Source of the DNA: Vibrio sp. HA2012
GTDB taxonomy: Bacteria > Pseudomonadota > Gammaproteobacteria > Enterobacterales > Vibrionaceae
Direction of reading: 5' to 3'
DNA: 64,000 nucleotides
Assembly (NCBI RefSeq): GCF_002812955.1
Contig: NZ_PFXK01000004.1
Coordinates: 186,001-250,000 of the forward strand
Below are positions 46,252 to 55,522 of the stretch, in pieces (positions within the stretch are counted from its first letter, which is position 1; every line of letters begins with the position of its first letter). Under the pieces are notes generated by a model. That model had not been told where the DNA came from. It did not search any database and worked only from the letters and a program-made list of their open reading frames with translations. A program made the translations under genes and the position numbers.

Positions 46252-46272
46252 TTACCTCCTAGGTAAATGATG
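46246..46272. promoter_or_regulatory. Perfect 27-bp palindrome over the relaxase ribosome site and start
   Basis: CATCATTTACCT-CCT-AGGTAAATGATG has 12-bp perfect arms and a 3-nt loop. On the minus strand the loop and arm contain the AGGAGG site and the ATG codons of the relaxase gene. In mRNA the stem would hide the ribosome site; in DNA it could be an operator or part of oriT. Confidence 0.6.
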
Positions 46273-46464
46273 TTTTGGAGTCCAGAGGCTAACCCTCTGG
46301 CCAGCAGCTTCCGTCTCATCTTTTGCGCAGCAAAAGTGTGATGGAAGCGCAGCTGGTTACTAACACGTTCCACATTCGCGAAACATGTTCTTATCGCTTG
46401 TCTACAAACTGGATACAAGTCAGAATTCACGGACGAGCATGCGCGATAGCGCATGATTTTTAGA
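46273..46464. other. Candidate oriT region
   Basis: A hairpin-rich gap between the relaxase and the coiled-coil accessory gene: CCAGAGG-N5-CCTCTGG (46282-46300), CTTTTG-N5-CAAAAG (46320-46336, inside a longer imperfect stem), and CATGCGC-GATA-GCGCATG (46438-46455). Inverted repeats next to a relaxase gene are typical of origins of transfer. The nick site was not identified. An open frame through this region is not gene-like. Confidence 0.5.
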
Positions 46465-47268
46465 TTAAAAAGGATCATCGATATCATCCTCTTGCCCGTA
46501 AAATTGCTCGTCCCCATAAACGCTATCAGAAGGGGCTTTTAATGCGTTTAATTCACCTTCTAGTCTGCCATTTCTTGTCAACTGCTCTTCATATGACGAG
46601 CGTACTCTTTCAAGAGCTGTACCATTAGAAGCAAGTTCTTGGCGAACTGAATTAAGCTCCGCTTTGCAGAGAGCTAGATCCTGTTTAAGCTGGTGGACTT
46701 CTTCAATCTGCTTATTTTTTTCGTCGATCTGCTGTTGCTTTTCTTCGAGGCGAATGTTGAGTTGTTCTAGTTTATGTTCCAGTTTTGAAAACGATTGAAT
46801 TTGATCTTGTAACTCTTTATTTTTCTGGCGCTGAGATAACAGTTCTTTTTCCAATTCATCCACAGCAGCGTCGATTTCACTTAACTCATGCTGTAGTTGA
46901 TTTGCTTTCCCTTCAGCTATTTGTGATCGGCTTTTTGCTAGTTCTTGTACTTCGCGATCAAATGTATCCCAGAGTGAATCTAGTTTTTTCTGAAAAGTGT
47001 GAAACAGCGACTGTTCCATTTCCACATACCAGCCAGCTTTTGTTCTAGCTACCGCTTTGGGTTTCAAGGCATTTGATATTATTTCAAATGCAATCCGCGC
47101 TTTTGCTGATTCACCGCCCGCGATGAGCTTTAGTTGAGTTGCGTTTTGAGGCGGTGAATCTGAGTTAAAGCAATTCCAATATTTTTCAAATGTAGTACCA
47201 CGTTCGGGATCTGAGCCTTTCTGTATTATGGCTGAGTGATAAACACTTTTTAGTTCCTGTAGATCCAT
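46465..47268 (-). CDS. KfrA-like coiled-coil DNA-binding/mobilization accessory protein
   Basis: A 267-aa protein. The N-terminal 90 residues look like a small helical DNA-binding domain, and residues 95-235 form a long heptad-rich coiled coil (EKELLSQRQKNKELQ). The tail is acidic (GQEDDIDDPF). The layout resembles KfrA and mobilization accessory proteins. It is upstream of the oriT candidate and the relaxase gene, and 2 nt after the AlpA-like gene. Role in relaxosome or partition is inferred. Confidence 0.5.
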   Translation of the reverse strand: MDLQELKSVYHSAIIQKGSDPERGTTFEKYWNCFNSDSPPQNATQLKLIAGGESAKARIAFEIISNALKPKAVARTKAGWYVEMEQSLFHTFQKKLDSLWDTFDREVQELAKSRSQIAEGKANQLQHELSEIDAAVDELEKELLSQRQKNKELQDQIQSFSKLEHKLEQLNIRLEEKQQQIDEKNKQIEEVHQLKQDLALCKAELNSVRQELASNGTALERVRSSYEEQLTRNGRLEGELNALKAPSDSVYGDEQFYGQEDDIDDPF

Positions 47269-47270
47269 AG

Positions 47271-47564
47271 TTAGTTTCCTTCCTTATTTGCCGAGTGAGG
47301 AAAGAAGGAAAGGAAGGAAGCAGAAAGTTGTTCTCTTTGCTTAAGTAAACTTTCAACTAACATAGATAAATCCTGGTTTAATGCTTTTGCTGCTATGAAG
47401 GCGTCGATTTCGTGAGAAAGAAATCCGACTGATCTTGCTCCCAGTGAAATGGATGGTGGGAAAATTCCTTGATTTATATAGCGATGTAGCGTGGCTTTAG
47501 AAAAAGGTACTCTTTTTAATACATCATTTTTTCTCTCAATTTTTAAATTTTCAATTTTAGTCAT
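47271..47564 (-). CDS. AlpA-family regulator / excisionase
   Basis: A 97-aa protein with an AlpA-type winged HTH: VPFSKATLHRYINQGIFPPS followed by GFLSHEIDAFI. AlpA proteins activate integrase genes or act as recombination directionality factors of P4-like islands. It precedes the mobilization genes and is read in the same direction, so it may also control them. The C-terminal 30 residues are specific to this protein. Confidence 0.8.
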   Translation of the reverse strand: MTKIENLKIERKNDVLKRVPFSKATLHRYINQGIFPPSISLGARSVGFLSHEIDAFIAAKALNQDLSMLVESLLKQREQLSASFLSFFPHSANKEGN

Positions 47565-47959
47565 ATGTTTCTGCCTTTATGAACCACTGAGCACATTTTG
47601 GCTTGTGGTTACTTTTTATTCTGCTTTTAGCATATGAAGGAAATTTGACCATGTCAATGTTGTTTTGTTTTTAACTATTTGTATTATAAAGGGAAATTAA
47701 TATGTTTTTTTAAAATATTAATTTTTATGGCTTTGATTTTAAGCATGTTTTTGGGTGAAGTATCCCCCGATAAATGCTAGTTGTTAATGAAGTGTAACAA
47801 AAAAATAATTCAAAATATTTTTTAGAATATATTTTTAAAAAATATTATTTATGGCGATTTGGTTAAAAAAGATGGTGAATACTGCAATTTTTGAATGATT
47901 TTCCTTATGGCTCAATTTTCTAAAGAGCCATAAGGATGGATGATTTACGTGCTGTAATG
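47565..47959. other. AT-rich gap upstream of the AlpA-like gene
   Basis: 395 bp, extremely AT-rich around 47780-47860 (long runs of A and T). No gene, repeat array or hairpin stands out. Likely promoter DNA for the AlpA-mob operon and the 3' side of the integrase gene. Confidence 0.4.
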
Positions 47960-49180
47960 TTATTTGGCTATTGTGTAGCATCCCTCGGATGAATTGATTA
48001 CAAATTCGCTCCACCAGGCCATAATTTCGCGACGTTCTTCTAGATATTCAGCATTATTGTAAATTGCACGAATAGCATTTTTATCGACATGAGCTAAAGA
48101 CAACTCAATGGCATCTCTGTTAAAAGATTGTTCATTGAGAGCCGTGCTGCCAATTGATCTGAGACCATGACTGACCAACTTGCCTGTCATACCAGAGCGC
48201 TTGAGTACAGCGTTTACCGATTGGCTATTGATATGCTTATTCTTGTTAATATCGCTCGGGAAAACATATTTTAGGTCTGAAGATATGGGTTTCATAAACT
48301 CTAATAGTTGAAGAGCAGCATCACTCAGAGGAATTTTGTGATCCCGCTTCATTTTCATTTTTTCTTTTGGTATTACCCAGAGCCTATTATTTAAATCGAT
48401 TTCACTCCATTCTGCACCAGCACATTCGCTGGGACGAATTAGTGTATGGAGCTGAAACTCAAACGCACAACGAGTAACTAGCTTGATATTTATTTCAGAC
48501 ATACTTTTCATTAATAAAGGTAATTCATTAGGGCGGATTGTCTTCATATGCTCGACTTTGGGCTTTTTAAATACCTGTCTAATGTTAGTGAGTGGATTTG
48601 CTTGAATCTTGCCGCTGTTGACCGCATAGTCCATAATTTCGTTTAAACGCTGGCAAACACGCTTGACAGTTTCTAACACACCTCTTTTCTCTAGCGGTCT
48701 CAACTGCGTAATCACTGTAGGGGCGAGAATTTCGCTGATCGGTAATTGGCCTAAGTTTGGAAAAATATGTAGTTCCAACGAACGCCAAATATCTGTTGCA
48801 TAATCGTCAGTTACAGAATGCTTTTTTACATCAATCCATTCTTTTGCTACAGACAAAAGAGTAGTTTCAATCGCAAGTTGTTCAGCGACTGCTTCATTAT
48901 CCCTATAAGTTTTTGGATCAATACCTTCAGCTACTTGTTGGCGCATTGAGCGAGCTTTTTCTCGGGCTGAAGCTAACGTGATATCAGGAAATTTTCCCAA
49001 GCCAATATTTTTTCTCTTATTAGTGATGGGATGAATGTAGTTGAATATCCATGATCTGGTGCCTTTCGGCGTGACGCGCAGATAAAGTCCGTTGCCGTCG
49101 GCAAGGGAAAATTCTTTCTCTTTTGGCTTAGCTTTCGTTTTAATCGTTGTCGGTGTTAATGGTTTGATTGTCTTAGCCAT
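47960..49180 (-). CDS. int: Tyrosine integrase of the ssrA island
   Basis: A 406-aa P4-type integrase with N-terminal DUF4102-like arm-binding domain (FSLADGNGLYLRVTPKGTRS) and complete catalytic set: Arg in HTLIRPSECAGAEW, HGLRSIG, His in LAHVD, and Tyr in IYNNAEYLEERR. It integrates the element into ssrA. The start MAKTIKPL was chosen since AAGGAGA lies 6 nt upstream; a farther ATG would add 6 residues. It is the first gene inside the island from ssrA. Confidence 0.92.
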   Translation of the reverse strand: MAKTIKPLTPTTIKTKAKPKEKEFSLADGNGLYLRVTPKGTRSWIFNYIHPITNKRKNIGLGKFPDITLASAREKARSMRQQVAEGIDPKTYRDNEAVAEQLAIETTLLSVAKEWIDVKKHSVTDDYATDIWRSLELHIFPNLGQLPISEILAPTVITQLRPLEKRGVLETVKRVCQRLNEIMDYAVNSGKIQANPLTNIRQVFKKPKVEHMKTIRPNELPLLMKSMSEINIKLVTRCAFEFQLHTLIRPSECAGAEWSEIDLNNRLWVIPKEKMKMKRDHKIPLSDAALQLLEFMKPISSDLKYVFPSDINKNKHINSQSVNAVLKRSGMTGKLVSHGLRSIGSTALNEQSFNRDAIELSLAHVDKNAIRAIYNNAEYLEERREIMAWWSEFVINSSEGCYTIAK

Positions 49181-49200
49181 TTCAGTTCTCCTTACCATCG

Positions 49201-49252
49201 ATGTAACATGAAAATAAGCACTAGATGTTCCGTGTTACATTAAATGTTACTT
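49201..49252. repeat. Integrase arm-type sites, proximal end
   Basis: TGTTACATT at 49233-49241, TGTTACTT at 49245-49252 and the inverted ATGTAACA at 49201-49208 lie between the integrase gene and ssrA. They match the motif pair at the other end of the island and probably bind the integrase N-terminus. Confidence 0.55.
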
Positions 49253-49329
49253 CAATAATGAGCTTTAGTGAAATTTCTTGAGACAAGCTGATACGAGCAA
49301 AGCCAGTATTTGCAAGGGGTTAGAACGAA

Positions 49330-49357
49330 AAACGGGACGTCTTGAGACGTCCCGTTT
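49330..49357 (-). terminator. ssrA terminator carried by the island
   Basis: A perfect 12-bp stem AAACGGGACGTC with a TTGA loop follows the tmRNA end on the minus strand and runs into TTTTTCG. It differs in sequence from the displaced original terminator at the far island end. Confidence 0.85.
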
Positions 49358-49363
49358 CATGCG

Positions 49364-49388
49364 ATTGGTGGAGCTGGGGGGATTTGAA
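49364..49388. repeat. Proximal attachment site (ssrA 3' end)
   Basis: The 25-bp 3' end of tmRNA including CCA. The island restores a full ssrA end on insertion, so tmRNA stays functional. It is repeated, with two changes, at 33219-33242. Confidence 0.8.
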
Positions 49389-49732
49389 CCCCCGTCCGAA
49401 AACCATTCATCTTTGGTACTACATGCTTAGTCGATCTTTAATTTCACTACCACCTGCGAACCGACACGCGAATGAATAGCTAACCTGAATTAAATCTCAC
49501 GCTTCATCCCTCAGGTGGGGGAATCCACGCCAGCTTGATTGAGTTTGATCCCTTGGAATTCCCCGTCCTACAAGCGGAGGCTAGGGCAAGAGAGCTCTGA
49601 GCAGGTTATTAAGCTGCTAGTGCGTAGTTTTCGTCGTTTGCGACTATTTTTTTGCGGTTTGTTAACGAGGCCTACCGCACCTCGGCATGCACCTTAGACT
49701 GCAAAATTCCCGTCGAATCCTAAATCAGCCCC
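49366..49732 (-). ncRNA. ssrA: tmRNA
   Basis: Rescues stalled ribosomes and tags their products for proteolysis together with SmpB. The 5' end reads GGGGCTGATTTAGGATTCGA and the 3' end carries a T-arm-like segment, acceptor arm and encoded CCA. The tag frame at 49641-49609 encodes ANDENYALAA followed by TAA. Length is 367 nt. smpB lies just upstream in the same direction. A TGGACA-N16-TACCAT promoter-like pair precedes the 5' end. Confidence 0.97.
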
Positions 49733-49800
49733 AGGTAAGAGGAAGCATGGTATCAGAAAAACCAGTTCTGTCCAGTCCGACTCCCTCTATATGATTAAGT

Positions 49801-50286
49801 TTAGCGCAATTTACCTTTCATTATCCGCGCCTTATCTCGCGCCCAGTCTTTTTCTTTCATATCGGTGCGCTTGTCGTGTAGTTTTTTACCTTTGGCTACG
49901 CCGATTTTCAGTTTTACCCAGGAACGGGACCAGTACAGCGACAGTGCTGTTAAAGTCATCCCTTCACGGTTGATGCGTCCGAATAGATTGTCCAGCTCTC
50001 TGCGGGAGAGCAACAGTTTACGCACGCGTGTCGGATCCGCCACCACATGAGTGCTGGCTTGTTGTAGAGGAGTAATTGTCATGCCGCTGATGAAGGCTTC
50101 ACCATTACGGAGAAAAACGTAACTCTCGGCGATGTTTGCTTTACCCTGACGGAGAGATTTGACTTCCCATCCCTGCAGCTCAAGACCCGCTTCGATCTCG
50201 TCTTCGATGAAATACTCGTGACGGGCTTTCTTATTTAAAGCAATGGTATTGCTGCCCGCTTTGGTTTTTGATTTTTTCTTTGCCAT
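49801..50286 (-). CDS. smpB: SsrA-binding protein SmpB
   Basis: Binds tmRNA and brings it to stalled ribosomes. 161 aa, the usual length, with the conserved [36 protein letters not shown] and the basic tail ([20 protein letters not shown]). Divergent from ratA and upstream of ssrA. Confidence 0.96.
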   Translation of the reverse strand: MAKKKSKTKAGSNTIALNKKARHEYFIEDEIEAGLELQGWEVKSLRQGKANIAESYVFLRNGEAFISGMTITPLQQASTHVVADPTRVRKLLLSRRELDNLFGRINREGMTLTALSLYWSRSWVKLKIGVAKGKKLHDKRTDMKEKDWARDKARIMKGKLR

Positions 50287-50414
50287 AATGGCGTCATTAT
50301 ACGGATTAGTTTCGTATTGGAAATCCTTATTTTGTTCATCCGTCAGCGTTTTCTGCGAAGAAGAGCAAAAATAGCGTATTATCGCCCGATTACAAAGGGA
50401 TAAGAGGAGTTGAA

Positions 50415-50843
50415 ATGCCGCAGATCAGGCGTTCGGCACTGGTGTCATACAGTGCCAGACAGATGTATGATTTAGTCAATGACGTGGCGCATTACCCCGA
50501 GTTTTTACCTGGTTGTGCCGGAGCTGAAGTGCTGGAATTTTCCGGAGAAAAAATGTTGGCATCGGTGAATGTGTCAAAGGCCGGGATCAGTAAGACTTTT
50601 ATCACGGCCAACACCCTAGAGAGCGGAACGTCTATTCTGATGGAACTGGTGGATGGCCCTTTTCAGCATCTGCGGGGGGGATGGTATTTCACGGAGTTGG
50701 ATGAGTATGCCTGCAAGGTTGAGCTTAAGCTGGAGTTTGAGTTTTCCAGTCGGCTGATAGAGCTGGCCTTTGGCAAGGTATTTAATGAACTGACAAATAA
50801 TATGGTAACCGCTTTTACCCGGCGGGCTAAACAGGTGTACTGA
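50415..50843 (+). CDS. ratA: RatA / Coq10-type START-domain protein
   Basis: A 142-aa START-like protein (Polyketide_cyc/COQ10 family): [20 protein letters not shown] and a C-terminal helix with FTRRAKQVY. RatA was described in E. coli as an inhibitor of 70S assembly; a ubiquinone-binding role is the alternative family view. It is coupled to rnfH by a 1-nt overlap (TGATG), the usual arrangement next to smpB. Confidence 0.92.
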   Translation: MPQIRRSALVSYSARQMYDLVNDVAHYPEFLPGCAGAEVLEFSGEKMLASVNVSKAGISKTFITANTLESGTSILMELVDGPFQHLRGGWYFTELDEYACKVELKLEFEFSSRLIELAFGKVFNELTNNMVTAFTRRAKQVY

Positions 50844-51184
50844 TGAATACAATTCGGGTCGAGGTAGTGTATGCGCTGCCTTATGAACAAAAAGTGTTTG
50901 TTGAAATGGTGGAAAGCGGTTCTACAGTGGAAGAGATTATCCGCCGTTCCGGTGTTCTGGAGGCGTATCCGGAAATCGATCTGAGTAAAAATAATGTGGG
51001 TATTTATAGCCGTAATGTCAAGCTGGATATGCAACCTCAGGATAAAGACCGTATCGAGATCTATCGGCCATTGCAGGCGGATCCAAAAGAGATCCGGCGT
51101 AGACGGGCGGAACAGGCCAGAGTATCCGGTACAGCGGATCCGGTAACCGGTGGAAAACCTAATGTGTTCAAAAAAGCGGACTGA
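50843..51184 (+). CDS. rnfH: RnfH family protein (RatB, UPF0125)
   Basis: A 113-aa ubiquitin-fold protein: [16 protein letters not shown] and [20 protein letters not shown] are typical. Function unclear; in some bacteria the gene is linked to rnf. Translationally coupled to ratA. Confidence 0.9.
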   Translation: MNTIRVEVVYALPYEQKVFVEMVESGSTVEEIIRRSGVLEAYPEIDLSKNNVGIYSRNVKLDMQPQDKDRIEIYRPLQADPKEIRRRRAEQARVSGTADPVTGGKPNVFKKAD

Positions 51185-51243
51185 CCGGCTGATAGAGCAG
51201 AGGCTCGCCAGAGCGAGCCTCAATCGTATTCAGATATCAGGAT

Positions 51244-51603
51244 TCAGTTAATACTTTCAAAGAAAGTATTGCCGGCCTGGAAATCACCCATAATATCGAC
51301 CAGCGTATTCTGTTCGCTGAAATGTACCAGCAGATTTTTCTGTACGGAATCGTCGTGCCCTGGAGTATGGTGATAAATATAGTACCAGGTATTTGGGTAG
51401 CCGTTCTCTACCAGCATTGGAGAGCCCAGCACAAAGCGAACCTGCTCTTTTGTCATACCGAATTTCAGTTGATCGACGGCTTCCTGCTCGACATAGTTGC
51501 CCTGATTAATATCAATTCGGTAAACCAGTTTTTCTGCTACCGAGCATCCGGTCAGCATTGTTACTGCCAGTGGGATTGCCACTAACCACTTTTTAAACTG
51601 CAT
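51244..51603 (-). CDS. bamE: Outer-membrane assembly lipoprotein BamE
   Basis: A 119-aa lipoprotein (lipobox LTGC, Cys20) of the BAM complex that inserts beta-barrel proteins. Core motifs [20 protein letters not shown] and NTWYYIYH are standard BamE. It stands in the expected place between rnfH and recN. Confidence 0.95.
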   Translation of the reverse strand: MQFKKWLVAIPLAVTMLTGCSVAEKLVYRIDINQGNYVEQEAVDQLKFGMTKEQVRFVLGSPMLVENGYPNTWYYIYHHTPGHDDSVQKNLLVHFSEQNTLVDIMGDFQAGNTFFESIN

Positions 51604-51759
51604 AGCTGATACTTCTTATATCTCTAATCTAAAATCTGACTGATAATAAACAAGCTCTGGCACGATGTAAAAAGATACTGTACCAAAGCCTGTAGATGAG
51701 ACCGTAATTTTTGAGATTAGTTGCAAATATCTCTGCAAGTTTATCTGTTATTCCCGAAT

Positions 51760-53421
51760 TTATGCTGCCAGCAGTTCTTTGGCATTTGCCAGTGTTGTGG
51801 CGGTAATCTCACTGCCTCCCAGCAGACGAGCCAGTTCAGAGACCCGTTGCTCTTCATTGAGCGGGTACATCCGGGTTTCTGTATTACCTGCGGTTGTTTT
51901 TTTCGACACAAACAGCTGCTGATGTCCGCAACCAGCTACTTGTGGGAGGTGAGTCACGCACAATACCTGAGTGGATTCTCCCAGAGTGCGCAGCATCCTG
52001 CCGACAACCGCGGCTGTCGGACCGCTGATCCCCACATCGACCTCATCAAAAATCAGACTTGGAGTATCCACTTTCTGCGCGGTAATCACCTGAATAGCGA
52101 GAGAAATCCGCGACAGTTCACCGCCGGAAGCAACTTTGGCAATCGGTGACATGGGTTGCCCCGGGTTGGTGGAAACCAGAAATTCGACATGGTCAATACC
52201 CAGCGGAGAGGCATGTTTTGCTTCTGCTGTAACCTGAATAGTAAATTTGGCTTTTTCCATGCTGAGTTCATGCATGCTTTTGCTGATCAGTTTATCCAGC
52301 TCTTTTGCATAACGGATGCGTGATTTATTGAGTTTTTCTGCATCAGACAGATAGCTTTGGTAGCGTTTTTCGGTTTCTTCTGCCAGAGCATCCAGTTTTT
52401 CATCCGAGCAGTCCAGCTCTTCTATCTGTTTCAGTAGCTGCTGATGGTGTGTATAAAGCTCTTCTGGCTGAACATAATGCTTGCGCGATATCGACATTAC
52501 TTTAGAGAATCGCTCTTCTACATAAGCCATTCTTTCCGGATCTACGTCAATACCGTCCAGGTAATGGCGCAACTCACTGTTGGTTTCTTCTATCTGAATA
52601 ATGGCTTCGTCCAGCATGGCGGGCAGAGCTGATAGTTTGGGATCCAGTTCGGCCAACTGGCTCAATGACTGACTGGCCGATTGCAGCAGACTGAGTGCGT
52701 TTACCTCTTCTCCTTCATACAGAAGGCTAATGGTCTGCTGGCAGTGAACAGCCAGATCTCCGCTGTTATTCAGCAGCTTATGCTCTTGTTCCAGTTCGAT
52801 AAATTCAGTTTCACCGATAGCAAGCTCATTCAGTTCTTTGATCTGGTATTCAAGCAGTTGTTTCTGAGCCATATTTTCCTGACTGTTCTGCCGCAGTTCT
52901 TTCAGGTTATTTTCGGCTGAGCGCCATTTCTGGTAGCTGTTCTGGGTTTTGTCCGTCAGGTTAGCATGCCCGGCATACTGATCCAGCATAGAAAGCTGGT
53001 AGTCACTTTTCATCAGTTGATGATGGGCATGTTGTCCGTGGATATTGATCAGCTTCTGTCCCAAAGACTTGAGCTGTGAAACAGGAACAGGGCTACCGTT
53101 GATAAAAGCACGGGAGCGGCCGTCTTTGGTGATCAGGCGGCGCAAAATACATTCGTTGCCATCCAGTAGCTCATTGTCTTCCAGCCAGCGGGTAGCATGA
53201 ATGTTATTGTCTAAGAGAAAGGCGGCGCTGACTTCGGTTTTTTCTTCTCCGGGGCGAACCATACCTGTTTCTGCCCGGTCGCCAAGGCATAAGCCCAACG
53301 CATCGATGGCGATGGATTTACCTGCTCCGGTTTCACCGGTAATGGTGGTCATTCCCTGAGAAAGTTCCAGTTGCAGAGATTTAACGATCGCAAAATTATT
53401 CACACTTAAATGGGCCAGCAT
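51760..53421 (-). CDS. recN: DNA repair ATPase RecN
   Basis: SMC-like ATPase for double-strand break repair, 553 aa. Walker A GETGAGKS lies near residue 30, a long central coiled coil spans about 160-360, and the signature [15 protein letters not shown] and Walker [13 protein letters not shown] are intact. Preceded by two LexA boxes, so it is SOS-induced as in E. coli. Confidence 0.96.
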   Translation of the reverse strand: MLAHLSVNNFAIVKSLQLELSQGMTTITGETGAGKSIAIDALGLCLGDRAETGMVRPGEEKTEVSAAFLLDNNIHATRWLEDNELLDGNECILRRLITKDGRSRAFINGSPVPVSQLKSLGQKLINIHGQHAHHQLMKSDYQLSMLDQYAGHANLTDKTQNSYQKWRSAENNLKELRQNSQENMAQKQLLEYQIKELNELAIGETEFIELEQEHKLLNNSGDLAVHCQQTISLLYEGEEVNALSLLQSASQSLSQLAELDPKLSALPAMLDEAIIQIEETNSELRHYLDGIDVDPERMAYVEERFSKVMSISRKHYVQPEELYTHHQQLLKQIEELDCSDEKLDALAEETEKRYQSYLSDAEKLNKSRIRYAKELDKLISKSMHELSMEKAKFTIQVTAEAKHASPLGIDHVEFLVSTNPGQPMSPIAKVASGGELSRISLAIQVITAQKVDTPSLIFDEVDVGISGPTAAVVGRMLRTLGESTQVLCVTHLPQVAGCGHQQLFVSKKTTAGNTETRMYPLNEEQRVSELARLLGGSEITATTLANAKELLAA

Positions 53422-53448
53422 CCTGAGTACCTGTGTAATTAAACAATA

Positions 53449-53486
53449 CTGTATAGAAAGACAGTATATACTGTTTCTTTATACAG
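53449..53486 (-). promoter_or_regulatory. Two LexA (SOS) boxes upstream of recN
   Basis: CTGT-N8-ACAG occurs at 53449-53464 (CTGTATAGAAAGACAG) and at 53471-53486 (CTGTTTCTTTATACAG), 22 bp apart, about two helical turns, suggesting cooperative LexA binding. They lie 28-65 nt upstream of the recN start. Confidence 0.85.
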
Positions 53487-53562
53487 TAAAGTGGTGCTGG
53501 TGATTTTTATGTGAACAATTTATTTTTGTGATCTTAGTGATGATTTCTGTCGTCTTACCTGC

Positions 53563-54447
53563 TTAAAACAGCTTACTGGACCAGCCAAGTTTGTTTCTGA
53601 GTACATGATAATAACTATAATTTTTCGGGTGGATCAGACGCAGTATATTGGGGCTTTGGTAGATAAGCACTTCATCACCGGGTGAAACCGGTAGTGAGAT
53701 CTGTCCGTCACAACTGATCTCCTGTGTGCCACGGTTATCCGGTGACACCAGCAGTTTTATGGTGCGCTCACCGTCGACCACCAGTGGGCGTGAAGACAGG
53801 GTGTGCGGAAACATCGGCACCAGTGAAATGGCATTCAGGCTGGGCGAAAGGATCGGACCGCCACCGGATAAAGAGTAGGCGGTTGAACCGGTCGGGGTTG
53901 AGACGATCAGGCCATCAGAACGCTGGGAAAAGGCGAAGCTGTCATCAATATACACTTCGAATTCAATCATATGGGCGATTTTCCCTGGATGGAGTACGGC
54001 TTCGTTCAGTGCTGCATTTTGACTTTTTCGCTGACCGTGACGGTAGACTTCAGTTTCCAGCAGAAAGCGTTTCTCTTCCAGATATTCACCCTGTAGTACG
54101 TTTTCCAGCGTGGAGCAGAACTCATCCGGATTGAGATCCGTCAGAAAACCGAGGTTGCCACGGTTTACCCCTATCACAGAAATATCAAAGCGGGAAAGTA
54201 CCCGTGCAGCGCCCAGCATATTACCGTCGCCGCCGACAACAATAGCCAGATCGGCTTTTTCACCAATATCGATCAGGCTGGTAAAGTGTTCTTTGGGGAT
54301 GGTATCCAGAATATCGGCCAGCCGTTCATCAACCAGAACCGGATAACCTTTGGCATCCAACCACTGAAAAAGTTCTTTATGGGTCTGAATGGCTTGATGG
54401 TTGCGTGGCTTACCTATAATAGCAATGATATTAAACGGCTTTTTCAT
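53563..54447 (-). CDS. nadK: NAD kinase
   Basis: Phosphorylates NAD to NADP. 294 aa with the [11 protein letters not shown] active-site motif, [12 protein letters not shown], and [14 protein letters not shown]. Divergent from grpE, as in other gamma-proteobacteria. Confidence 0.96.
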   Translation of the reverse strand: MKKPFNIIAIIGKPRNHQAIQTHKELFQWLDAKGYPVLVDERLADILDTIPKEHFTSLIDIGEKADLAIVVGGDGNMLGAARVLSRFDISVIGVNRGNLGFLTDLNPDEFCSTLENVLQGEYLEEKRFLLETEVYRHGQRKSQNAALNEAVLHPGKIAHMIEFEVYIDDSFAFSQRSDGLIVSTPTGSTAYSLSGGGPILSPSLNAISLVPMFPHTLSSRPLVVDGERTIKLLVSPDNRGTQEISCDGQISLPVSPGDEVLIYQSPNILRLIHPKNYSYYHVLRNKLGWSSKLF

Positions 54448-54474
54448 GCGGATATTCCAGTTTGAAATTTTATG

Positions 54475-54502
54475 CTTGAATCACAGATGTTCGTCCCCAT
54501 AA
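54475..54502 (+). promoter_or_regulatory. Sigma-32 heat-shock promoter of grpE
   Basis: CTTGAAT (54475-54481), 13-nt spacer, then CCCCATAA (54495-54502), a near-consensus sigma-32 pair, about 120 nt before the grpE ATG. Confidence 0.8.
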
Positions 54503-54623
54503 TAAAGGCAACAAGTTTGAATGTGCGAGTCTTTTATATCAAGTTTAGGTCAATTGCCTGCAGAACAGGCGTGTGTCACCGGAACAACCTGATATAACAA
54601 TGAATCTGAAGTCTGGAGATATC

Positions 54624-55250
54624 ATGACCAACGAAGAAATTAAGGTAAACGAAGAAGAGCTGAAGACGCAGGAAACAGCGGCTGAGCAGGAAACAGAAGT
54701 TGAGACAGAGATTGACGCGGACGTTGTCGGTACTGATGCGGATATCGACTGGAACGACGACGAACAGGACGCTGAAGCGTCTAAAGTTGCTCAACTGGAA
54801 GCGGCATTGCTGCTTAGTGAAGCTAAGGTGAAAGAGCAACAGGATTCTGTACTACGAGCCAAAGCAGAAGTGGAAAACATGCGTCGCCGTACTGAGCAGG
54901 AAGTCGATAAGGCACGTAAGTACGCACTGAACAAGTTCTCAGAAGAACTGTTGCCAGTGATCGATAACCTTGAGCGTGCGATTCAGGCCGCAGATACTGA
55001 GAATGAGGCGGTGAAGCCTCTGCTCGAAGGTGTGGAACTGACGCATAAAACGTTTGTGGATGTGATTGCTAAATTCGGTCTGAAAGAGATCAATCCGGAA
55101 GGGGAAGCGTTTAATCCTGAATATCATCAGGCGATGTCTATTCAGGAAAGTCCGGATCACGATTCCAATACGGTTATGTTTGTGATGCAGAAGGGCTATG
55201 AACTGAATGGCCGTGTTATCCGCCCGGCGATGGTGATGGTTGCCAAATAA
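54624..55250 (+). CDS. grpE: DnaK nucleotide-exchange factor GrpE
   Basis: A 208-aa co-chaperone that releases ADP from DnaK. The start [10 protein letters not shown] was chosen because GGAG lies 8 nt upstream; an earlier in-frame ATG lacks a ribosome site. Acidic N-terminus, long helix ([20 protein letters not shown]) and the C-terminal beta-wing ([18 protein letters not shown]) are standard. Confidence 0.95.
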   Translation: MTNEEIKVNEEELKTQETAAEQETEVETEIDADVVGTDADIDWNDDEQDAEASKVAQLEAALLLSEAKVKEQQDSVLRAKAEVENMRRRTEQEVDKARKYALNKFSEELLPVIDNLERAIQAADTENEAVKPLLEGVELTHKTFVDVIAKFGLKEINPEGEAFNPEYHQAMSIQESPDHDSNTVMFVMQKGYELNGRVIRPAMVMVAK

Positions 55251-55300
55251 GGCTGGCTGAGCGACTGAGGGGACCGGATCAGTTCCGGAACCTTGCTTGG

Positions 55301-55331
55301 AAAAAGGTTGCACGGGTGTGCAGCCTTTTTT
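55301..55331 (+). terminator. Terminator after grpE
   Basis: AAAAAGGTTGCAC-GGGT-GTGCAGCCTTTTTT forms a stem of about 12 bp with a T-run, ending the grpE transcript before the dnaK promoters. Confidence 0.85.
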
Positions 55332-55370
55332 GATCCGGTGGAATAATTGCGGAAAATTTTATATTTTCCC

Positions 55371-55398
55371 CTTGAAAACTTATTCAGCGCCCTTATCT
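55371..55398 (+). promoter_or_regulatory. Sigma-32 promoter P1 of dnaK
   Basis: CTTGAAA at 55371-55377, a 12-nt spacer, and CCCTTATCT at 55390-55398. The -35 is consensus; the -10 is partial. Confidence 0.65.
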
Positions 55399-55446
55399 AA
55401 AGGGCATAGATGAAGCAAGTGCTTTGCATTTTATTTTGAAGTACAG

Positions 55447-55475
55447 GGTTGAATCCCGGCTTCACATCCCCACAT
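55447..55475 (+). promoter_or_regulatory. Sigma-32 promoter P2 of dnaK
   Basis: GGTTGAAT, a 13-nt spacer, then CCCCACAT, a second heat-shock promoter closer to the gene, giving the tandem arrangement known for E. coli dnaK. Confidence 0.65.
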
Positions 55476-55522
55476 AGGGGATATAGCAAAAAAGAATAGA
55501 TTGAATTTTCGGAGATAGCCTG

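Larger units (their letters stand above)
33219..49388. mobile_element. Mobilizable 16-kb genomic island integrated in ssrA
   Basis: Bounded by direct repeats of the tmRNA 3' end, it carries an integrase next to ssrA, an AlpA-like regulator, a MobV-like relaxase with a hairpin-rich candidate oriT, and mainly defence-type cargo. The base composition is visibly more AT-rich than the flanks. No conjugation (type IV secretion) genes are present, so transfer would need a helper element. The locus between ssrA/smpB and its neighbour is the one occupied by VPI-1 in V. cholerae (recalled); the cargo here is different. Confidence 0.85.

Noticed and set aside
46248..46517. An 89-codon open frame across the relaxase/accessory gap
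   Set aside because: It overlaps the start of the relaxase gene and the end of the accessory gene, lacks a ribosome site, and runs through the hairpins of the candidate oriT.
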